DNA of 12,686 nt from Firmicutes bacterium CAG:460 (GTDB taxonomy: Bacteria; Bacillota_I; Bacilli_A; RF39; UBA660). Each line of letters starts with the position of its first letter. The stretch's first letter is position 1. Below are positions 1 to 5,026 of the stretch, piece after piece. The position numbers were made by a program, and so were the translations under genes. The DNA lies in the NCBI GenBank assembly GCA_000437355.1, contig FR899761.1:1-12686 (forward strand), in the 5' to 3' direction. A model generated the notes under the pieces. The model was not told the DNA's origin. It did not search any database and was given only the letters and a program-made list of their open reading frames with translations.

Positions 1-21
1 TATATAATTTGATTGTTTGAT

Positions 22-60
22 TATATGTGTCAACAAAAAAAGGTTGACACATATATTTTT
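22..60 (+). terminator. Strong rho-independent terminator of an upstream, unseen gene
   Basis: A 13-bp perfect inverted repeat (arms 22-34 and 43-55) closes an A-rich 8-nt loop and is followed by five T residues (56-60). This is the classic intrinsic terminator form on the plus strand. On the minus strand the hairpin is not followed by a T tract, so it is probably one-directional. It should end transcription from whatever lies left of the window. In Bacilli the gene before rpsP is often ffh, but nothing of it is visible here. Confidence 0.85.
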
Positions 61-72
61 ATATGGTAATAT
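44..72 (+). promoter_or_regulatory. Promoter of rpsP, overlapping the upstream terminator
   Basis: A perfect -35 box TTGACA (44-49) is followed after 17 bp by TAATAT (67-72). A TGG lies directly before the -10, giving the extended -10 pattern TGn. Predicted transcription start is near 79, leaving a leader of about 24 nt that contains the ribosome binding site AAAGGAGG (87-94). The -35 box is part of the right arm of the terminator hairpin. Confidence 0.8.
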
Positions 73-102
73 AGTTTTAGTTATTTAAAGGAGGAAAGAA
101 AA

Positions 103-375
103 ATGGCTGTTAAATTAAGACTTAAAAGAATGGGTTCAAAACAAAGACCATTCTATCGTATTGTTGCTGCTGATGCAAGATTTCCAAGAGATGGAAGATT
201 TATTGAAACAGTAGGTACATACAATCCAATTGCAAATCCAGCTGAAATTTCTATTAATAAAGAAGTAGCATTAAAATGGTTAGCAAATGGAGCACAACCA
301 ACTGATACAGTAAAAGCAATCTTCAAAAATGAAGGTATATTAAAAGCATTTAATGATGCAAAAAAAGGTAAATAA
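103..375 (+). CDS. rpsP: 30S ribosomal protein S16
   Basis: This 90-residue protein is a structural component of the small ribosomal subunit that binds 16S rRNA and supports 30S assembly. The N-terminus carries the family hallmark: MAVKLRLKRMG, then a KQRPFYRIV stretch, ARFPRDGRFIE and GTYNP around residue 40. The length is the usual full length for S16. The ATG is set by a strong AAAGGAGG (87-94) at 8-nt spacing. khpA follows 2 bp downstream, the standard Bacilli rpsP-khpA pair. The rimM, trmD and rplS genes that often follow in Bacilli are absent from this window. Confidence 0.98.
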   Translation: MAVKLRLKRMGSKQRPFYRIVAADARFPRDGRFIETVGTYNPIANPAEISINKEVALKWLANGAQPTDTVKAIFKNEGILKAFNDAKKGK

Positions 376-377
376 TT

Positions 378-620
378 ATGAATATAGTAGAATATACTGA
401 ATATTTAGTTAAAAGTCTTGTGGAAGACGCTGAAATGATTAAAGTTGAAGAATTTATGGAAGATGAAACTAAAATAATCGAAGTAATGGTTCCAGAAGAT
501 CAAATGAAATATGTAATAGGTAAGGGCGGTAAAAATGCACATGCCCTAAGAACTTTGGTTTATGCCTATGCTTACATTCATAAAATGCATAAAATTAAAT
601 TAAATATTGAGGCATTTTAA
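378..620 (+). CDS. khpA: KhpA, KH-domain RNA-binding protein
   Basis: This 80-residue single KH-domain protein belongs to the YlqC/KhpA family. The GxxG RNA-gripping loop is visible as GKGG at residues 48-51, inside a VIGKGGKNA motif, preceded by the beta-strand IIEVMVPED. The family is known to form a complex with the Jag/KhpB protein and to bind many RNAs, affecting cell elongation and division in Gram-positive cocci. Here only the fold and context are seen. It starts 2 bp after the rpsP stop, with AAAGGT (364-369) inside the end of rpsP as its likely ribosome site, so translation is probably coupled to rpsP. The length is typical and nothing is truncated. Confidence 0.95.
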   Translation: MNIVEYTEYLVKSLVEDAEMIKVEEFMEDETKIIEVMVPEDQMKYVIGKGGKNAHALRTLVYAYAYIHKMHKIKLNIEAF

Positions 621-621
621 A

Positions 622-646
622 TTAAGTAGAAATACTTAGTTTTTTT
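622..646 (+). terminator. Weak terminator or attenuator after khpA
   Basis: A 6-bp stem (623-628 with 633-638), extendable by a T-G wobble, closes a GAAA tetraloop and runs into seven T residues (640-646). Only one G-C pair is present, so termination is probably partial. That would lower expression of the next two genes relative to rpsP-khpA. No separate promoter for the next gene was seen. Confidence 0.5.
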
Positions 647-665
647 CTACAAAATGGAGGGTCAA

Positions 666-989
666 ATGGTTAATGCAATTAAACTAAGTGAAAATGAAGC
701 AAATGAAATAATTGCAAAATATTTAAGAACAATTTCAAACATAGTTGATGCAAAATTAAATTCTAATATGTACGGATACACTATAACTGATACCCTTGAT
801 TGTCATGGTAAAAGCTTTAAAAGATTAAGAGAAATAAAACTTTTAGATTATATGAGTTTATTAAAGCTATCATTAAAAAGTGAAGGACATAATGTTGACA
901 TGATTAAACAAGTATCAGAAAAAAATGAAAATAATGAATATGAAATAATTTATATTTGCTATGTAGATTTAATAAAAAGAGGTAGATAG
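666..989 (+). CDS. Hypothetical protein, 107 residues
   Basis: I do not recognise this protein. The open frame reaches back to an ATG at 654, but GGAGGG at 656-661 is an ideal ribosome binding site 4-5 nt before the ATG at 666, so the start is placed there. The protein is soluble and charged, with no signal peptide or membrane segment. It looks like an N-terminal helix (about residues 5-30), a central stretch with a CHGKSFKRLREIKLL segment, and a beta-rich C-terminus (EYEIIYICYVDL) ending in KRGR. It lies 45 bp after khpA, past a weak terminator, and 2 bp before the FNT channel gene. The two are almost certainly co-transcribed, but this does not define a function. Confidence 0.75.
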   Translation: MVNAIKLSENEANEIIAKYLRTISNIVDAKLNSNMYGYTITDTLDCHGKSFKRLREIKLLDYMSLLKLSLKSEGHNVDMIKQVSEKNENNEYEIIYICYVDLIKRGR

Positions 990-991
990 AG

Positions 992-1606
992 TTGAAAATA
1001 TTATTTAAAAGTTTTCTAGCAGGAATAATGATTGCTATAGGAGGAACAGTATTTTTATCAATAGAAAATAAAGTTATCGGTGCATCACTATTTTCTATTG
1101 GTTTATTCGGAGTACTTATTTATAATTTAAATCTTTATACTGGAAAAATAGGTTATTTAATAACTAATTTTAATTTAAAATATATAAAAGAATTGATAAT
1201 TACATTAATAGGTAACTTTATTGGTGCTTGTAGTGTTGGTTTTATTTTAAGATATACAAGAATTTATGATAAAATTTATGAAAAATCTTTAGTATTAGCA
1301 AATATTAAATTAAATGATAATATTTTAAGTATATTTATATTATCAATTTTCTGTGGATTATTAATGTACTATGCTGTAAATGGTTTTAAAAAACAAACAG
1401 ATTTTGGCAAGTATTTAGTTGTTTATTTAGGTGTTGCAGTATTTATTCTTTGTGGTTTTGAACACTGTATTGCTAATATGTATTATTTTTCTGTTGCGGA
1501 CATCTGGTCACTTAAAACTCTAGGATACACTGGAATAATGGTTCTAGGTAATTCTATAGGTAGTTTTATAATACCATTATGTAACTTAGTTATTAAAGAA
1601 AATTAA
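992..1606 (+). CDS. Formate/nitrite transporter (FNT) family channel, compact form
   Basis: This 204-residue membrane protein is an FNT-type channel for small monovalent anions such as formate, nitrite or hydrosulfide. The clearest marker is CGFEHCIANMYYF at about residues 154-166, where the family has its conserved pore His (here H158). A matching LYTGK segment around residue 50 corresponds to the broken helix with the conserved Thr. About six hydrophobic helices can be drawn, but loops are short and the protein is below the usual 250-280 residues. The start is TTG, with AGAGG (978-982) upstream, 2 bp after the previous stop. The stop overlaps the convergent sigK stop by 4 bp. FNT membership is firm, but the substrate cannot be told from sequence. 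Confidence 0.85.
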   Translation: MKILFKSFLAGIMIAIGGTVFLSIENKVIGASLFSIGLFGVLIYNLNLYTGKIGYLITNFNLKYIKELIITLIGNFIGACSVGFILRYTRIYDKIYEKSLVLANIKLNDNILSIFILSIFCGLLMYYAVNGFKKQTDFGKYLVVYLGVAVFILCGFEHCIANMYYFSVADIWSLKTLGYTGIMVLGNSIGSFIIPLCNLVIKEN

Positions 1607-2298
1607 TCTATATTTTTATTTTTTATAAATTCTGTGAGCATTTTAGTTAGTGCTCTTTTTTCTATTCTAGAAACATAGCTTCTTGAAATTTTAAGATCAT
1701 CAGCAATTTCTTTTTGAGTCATATCTTTAATATTATTAAGTCCATATCTTTTAATAATAATTTCTTTTTCTCTTTTATTTAATAATTTCAAATATTTTTC
1801 TAATAAAGAAATATTGTTTTTTAAATCAAGTTCTAAAAATAAATCAACATCTTTATCTTTTATAACATCAATTAAATTAATTTCATTTCCTTCTTTATCA
1901 TGTCCAATAGCATCGTTTAAAGATACTGTAGGTCCAATCTTCTTTTGACTTCTAAAGTACATTAAAATTTCATTTTGAATGCATCTTGCTGCATAAGTGG
2001 TAATTTTAGTTTTTTTGTTATTTTTATATGTATCAATTCCTTTAATTAACCCAATTGTACCAATACTTATTAAGTCATCAGTATCAACATCTTTAACATC
2101 AAATCGTTTTACAATATGAGCAACTAATCTTAAATTATGTTCAATTAATTTATTTCTAGCATCAATATCTCCTTCTAACATTTTGTTAATACATTTTTCT
2201 TCTTCCTCACTTGATAAAGGCTCAGGAAAAACATTATTTGAGTAAGAACCTGTAAAAAATAACATATCTTTTAAAATATTTAAAAAATTTAAAAACAT
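1603..2298 (-). CDS. sigK: Sporulation sigma factor SigK (pro-sigma-K-like)
   Basis: This 231-residue sigma-70 family protein closely resembles sigma-K, the late mother-cell sigma factor of endospore formation. Region 2 reads HNLRLVAHIVKRF, then DLISIGTIGLIKGID and TYAARCIQNEILM (residues 55-113). Region 4 is in the C-terminal third and ends with the helix-turn-helix SRSYVSRIEKRAL (206-217). The N-terminus is a short hydrophobic stretch followed by FFTGSYSNNVFPEPLSS, which aligns with the B. subtilis pro-sequence and its cleavage point; Y19 would be the first mature residue. The start at 2298 is preferred over the longer frame to 2454 because AAGGAG (2304-2309) lies 5 nt upstream and the added residues are not sigma-like. 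The gene is uninterrupted (no skin-type element). The close paralogue SigE is less likely because of the N-terminus. Confidence 0.92.
   Translation of the reverse strand: MFLNFLNILKDMLFFTGSYSNNVFPEPLSSEEEEKCINKMLEGDIDARNKLIEHNLRLVAHIVKRFDVKDVDTDDLISIGTIGLIKGIDTYKNNKKTKITTYAARCIQNEILMYFRSQKKIGPTVSLNDAIGHDKEGNEINLIDVIKDKDVDLFLELDLKNNISLLEKYLKLLNKREKEIIIKRYGLNNIKDMTQKEIADDLKISRSYVSRIEKRALTKMLTEFIKNKNID
1636..1661 (+). terminator. Plus-strand terminator of the rpsP-FNT operon, inside sigK
   Basis: The arms GAGCATT (1636-1642) and AGTGCTC (1649-1655) form a 7-bp stem with a 6-nt loop, followed by six T residues (1656-1661). It lies 30 bp beyond the FNT stop on the plus strand and falls within the 3' coding part of the oppositely oriented sigK gene. 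Confidence 0.7.
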
Positions 2299-2319
2299 AA
2301 TAACTCCTTCTTTATAAAA

Positions 2320-2325
2320 ATTATA
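2320..2325 (-). promoter_or_regulatory. Candidate -10 box for sigK
   Basis: Read on the minus strand, a perfect TATAAT lies about 22 bp before the sigK start, placing a transcript start near 2313 and a leader of about 15 nt. No convincing -35 is found 16-18 bp upstream. The motif could be coincidental in such AT-rich DNA, and no sporulation-type (sigma-E) promoter was recognised. Confidence 0.35.
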
Positions 2326-2345
2326 TACAAAATTTAATGATTTTA

Positions 2346-2354
2346 TGTTATAAT
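2346..2354 (+). promoter_or_regulatory. Extended -10 promoter for the 871-residue sigma gene
   Basis: TGTTATAAT is a perfect extended -10 (TGn before TATAAT). Predicted transcription start is near 2361, 16 bp before the ATG at 2377, with GGGGGA (2364-2369) as the ribosome site. The -35 region (near 2326-2331) is poor, as is common for extended -10 promoters. It sits back to back with the candidate sigK -10, so the two promoters would share one 78-bp gap. Confidence 0.6.
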
Positions 2355-2376
2355 AAGCTAATCGGGGGAATGTTTT

Positions 2377-4992
2377 ATGGATTTTGATACTATTATAAAA
2401 AATATTGAACAAAAAATAGAGACAGGTACAATGAAACTTGAATATATTAATCAAGTTTTAAAAGAAAATAAAATTGAAGATACGTTTACATTTATAAAAA
2501 CTTTAATAGATAAAAGTACTATAATAAGTAATTACTTATCTAAGTTTTTACATGGTAAAACTAAATATAATGAAGATGATATTTATAATACTTTCGGAGA
2601 AACAAATGGAGATATCATATTTTGTTATGCATCACTAAAAAATTTAATAGTTGAAGATGAGTTAGACTATTCTTATGGAGATTCAAAAGACCTTTATTCT
2701 GAAGCCTTATTTTTCAGTGAAATCAGAGATATTCCTATTATGGATAAAAATGTAACAAATAATTATATAGCTAATTTTCAAAAATATAAAAAGTTATATG
2801 AAGAAAGCAAAAATCCAGAAGAAAAAGCTATATATGAAAGAAAATATATCTTTTATCAAAATCAAGTTATTGAAGGAAATATACGTCTTATTATAAGTAT
2901 AGCAAATAAGAAAACACGCTATGGTTTAGAATTAAATGAATTAATTAATGAAGGAACATTTGGAATGATTAAAGCTATGGAAAGATTTGATGCATCTTTA
3001 GGCTTTGCGTTTTCTACTTATGCTACTTGTTGGCTTAGACAAAGTATTAGTAGAGCTATTGAAGAAAAGGGAAGAACTATTAGAATTCCATCTGCTCAAT
3101 ATCAAGTTTATAATAAATATTTAACTGCAGTAAAAACTTTATCTTTAAAATTAAATCGTGAACCATCTTTAGAAGAACTTGCAGATTATCTAGAAATGGA
3201 TTTAAAAAAATTAACTCATCTAGTTGTAAGTTTTTCAGAAAATCCTTCTTTAGATGCTACCCCAAAAGATGAAAATGAAAAAGACCAAGAAAATATGTTT
3301 AACTTCTTAAAAAGTGGTGAATTTGAAGATAGAGTAGTTGATAATATAACAATAAATCATTTATTATCAGGTTTAACAGAAAAAGAAAGATATATAATAA
3401 CACTAAGATATTTTAACAATTATACATTAGAACAAGTCGGAGATATACTTGGAGTAACCAGAGAAAGAATCCGTCAAAAAGAAAAGAAAATATTAAGTAA
3501 AATGTATGAAATATCTAAAACTACTAAAAAATCATTATTAGAATATTTAAATATTTCAAACACTGAAATATTTAAAATAGTAGCTACATTAGATAATCAT
3601 TCTAAAGTTCTTCTTCATAAAGAATTTGGTTATGGGTTAAATAAAAAAGTAGTCCAAAAGAAGTTCAGTGAACCAGAAATTAGAAAAATATTAGATGAAA
3701 TAATGGAAGAATATCGAAAAAGTCAAAATGAAAGAAAAAGTCCAATACTATTTACTTTAGAAGAATTATTAAATGGTTATCCAAAGGGAAGTATGGAGTA
3801 TGATGAAACTTCCCAAAGAATTAAAATTCTCTGGGAAGAACAAGATAAAGATACATTTATATATAAATTAATGTTCAGAGCTTTTGGTTTTGATGGAACA
3901 AAGCTTTATAATAAAGATGACTTTACTCCTGGGGAAAATAATTTGATATTTAATAAAATTGAAAGATTTAGATTTAATTTAAGATGCTGGCCAAAACATG
4001 TAGATAATTCTAAAACATTAGAAGATTTATTAAATAAAGCCCCTAATAAAGAAGAACATGATGAAATAAATAAAAGAATAGCTTATCTTTGGCAAGAACA
4101 AGATAAAACAACTTTAATTTATTCTATTATGATAAAAGCCTTCGGTATTGATGGAAAAGGTAAATATAATGCCGAAAAATTAACATCTAGAGAAAGAAAT
4201 GCATTAGATAATAGATTAAATAATTGGTCAACCAAATTATTAAAAGCAAATTTCTGGCCAAAAGAAAAAAGTAATGCTAATAGTTATGAAGGTAAATACC
4301 TTTGGGAATTATTACATGTTACCAAAGAAGAGTTATTTATAATTGCCAAAACTTTAAATAGAAATGCTAAATTTTATCAAGTGCTAGTTAAATGTTTTGG
4401 ACCAACTTTTGAAGATGCAATAAAGCTAAAGGATATTAGTGAAAATGATTTAAAGCTTTTATATGCTAATATACCTAAAATGCGTAAGAAAATAAATGAA
4501 CCAACACCATACTTACGTAAAACTTTAAAAGAGATATTAGGTTTTGAAGTACCATATGCCCTAAAAGAAGATTACTTACTTGCAAAGACTTTTGGTCCTA
4601 ATCTAGATGAACCATATCTAAATACACTTAATGTATCAGATACAAGAAAATTAACAGTTTTATTAAAAGAAATACAAACAAAATATAAATCAACCAAAAT
4701 AACTAAAGAAGAACCAGAAAAAGTTGTAAGCCCAGAAGAAATATTGTTAATAAATATTGCTAACATGATGTCAGATGATGTAAAAGAACCATTTATGTTA
4801 TACTTTGGTTTGATAGATGGCGATAGATATAAGGTTGAAGATATAGCATTAAAATTAAATTGTAATCTTTGTAAAGTAAAAATGAAAATTCAAGAAGGAA
4901 TAAATTTTGTAAAAGATATTTTAAAAACATATGAAGATAATTTTGATGAAAATTTTGTAAGAACAGAAGAAATTTTAAAGCGTTTAAGATAA
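2377..4992 (+). CDS. Sigma-70 family RNA polymerase sigma factor with a long repeat-bearing C-terminal extension
   Basis: This 871-residue protein has an RpoD-like core followed by about 490 extra residues. A region 1.2-like segment lies around residues 108-170 (FFSEIRDIP). Region 2 is at 165-238 (GNIRLIISIA, NEGTFGMIKAMERFD, FSTYATCWLRQSISRAI, RTIRIP). Region 3 is about 240-310, and region 4 about 328-378, ending GVTRERIRQKEKKIL. The -35 contact residues of region 4.2 (R362, E363, R366, Q367) are intact. In region 2.4 the usual Trp pair is C218-W219, and the extended -10 residues His and Glu of region 3.0 are A240 and Q243. Residues 385-772 hold about five degenerate repeats, and 785-850 looks like a second region 4. 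Nearly all sigma-70 proteins end just after region 4. The core marks it as a sigma factor; the altered -10 face suggests an alternative sigma rather than the primary one (inference). The ribosome site is GGGGGA at 2364-2369. It is divergent from sigK and followed by polA. Confidence 0.9.
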   Translation: MDFDTIIKNIEQKIETGTMKLEYINQVLKENKIEDTFTFIKTLIDKSTIISNYLSKFLHGKTKYNEDDIYNTFGETNGDIIFCYASLKNLIVEDELDYSYGDSKDLYSEALFFSEIRDIPIMDKNVTNNYIANFQKYKKLYEESKNPEEKAIYERKYIFYQNQVIEGNIRLIISIANKKTRYGLELNELINEGTFGMIKAMERFDASLGFAFSTYATCWLRQSISRAIEEKGRTIRIPSAQYQVYNKYLTAVKTLSLKLNREPSLEELADYLEMDLKKLTHLVVSFSENPSLDATPKDENEKDQENMFNFLKSGEFEDRVVDNITINHLLSGLTEKERYIITLRYFNNYTLEQVGDILGVTRERIRQKEKKILSKMYEISKTTKKSLLEYLNISNTEIFKIVATLDNHSKVLLHKEFGYGLNKKVVQKKFSEPEIRKILDEIMEEYRKSQNERKSPILFTLEELLNGYPKGSMEYDETSQRIKILWEEQDKDTFIYKLMFRAFGFDGTKLYNKDDFTPGENNLIFNKIERFRFNLRCWPKHVDNSKTLEDLLNKAPNKEEHDEINKRIAYLWQEQDKTTLIYSIMIKAFGIDGKGKYNAEKLTSRERNALDNRLNNWSTKLLKANFWPKEKSNANSYEGKYLWELLHVTKEELFIIAKTLNRNAKFYQVLVKCFGPTFEDAIKLKDISENDLKLLYANIPKMRKKINEPTPYLRKTLKEILGFEVPYALKEDYLLAKTFGPNLDEPYLNTLNVSDTRKLTVLLKEIQTKYKSTKITKEEPEKVVSPEEILLINIANMMSDDVKEPFMLYFGLIDGDRYKVEDIALKLNCNLCKVKMKIQEGINFVKDILKTYEDNFDENFVRTEEILKRLR
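3529..4926 (+). other. C-terminal module array of the sigma factor (five degenerate repeats plus a region-4-like end)
   Basis: Read by eye, the units are residues 385-448, 459-540, 547-629, 640-706 and 715-772, then 785-850. Each repeat begins with a leucine-rich helix such as TLEELL, TLEDLL, YLWELL or TLKEIL. A second helix then ends in an FG motif (EFGYG, AFGFDG, AFGIDG, CFGPT, TFGPN), followed by a segment with S/T-x-x-E/D and a final basic helix. The FG motif and what follows recall the FGLDDG and helix-turn-helix layout of sigma region 4. The last module reads LYFGLIDGDRYKVEDIALKLN, very like region 4. Common descent of the modules from region 4 is an inference. Confidence 0.6.
3751..4263 (+). 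repeat. Best-preserved tandem protein repeat pair in the sigma extension
   Basis: Residues 459-540 (3751-3996) and 547-629 (4015-4263) are a clear tandem duplication of about 82 residues. Both share TLE-D/E-LLN, an LW-x-EQDK block, IY-x-x-M, AFG-x-DG, a YN pair, an NKI or NRL turn and a closing WPK. The DNA copies have diverged strongly, so the duplication is old and the shared residues look constrained. Confidence 0.8.
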
Positions 4993-4997
4993 ATTCA

Positions 4998-5006
4998 TGA
5001 TATACT
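4998..5006 (+). promoter_or_regulatory. Candidate extended -10 promoter for polA
   Basis: TGATATACT, an extended -10 with a 5/6 match to TATAAT, lies 20 bp before the polA ATG. It is followed by AAGGTGAT (5013-5020) as ribosome site. No -35 is visible at the proper distance, since the area is sigma-factor coding sequence. Read-through from the sigma gene is the alternative because no terminator separates the two. Confidence 0.4.
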
Positions 5007-5026
5007 ATATATAAGGTGATACATTT

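Noticed and set aside
2299..2454. N-terminal extension of sigK to an upstream ATG
   Set aside because: It overlaps the divergent sigma gene, has no ribosome site and does not look like sigma sequence. AAGGAG at 2304-2309 marks the start at 2298.
4572..4766. Minus-strand open frame inside the sigma gene
   Set aside because: Shadow of the real plus-strand gene, with no ribosome site and no recognisable protein features. The same applies to minus-strand frames at 5536-5751, 6962-7171, 7295-7489 and 8402-8635.
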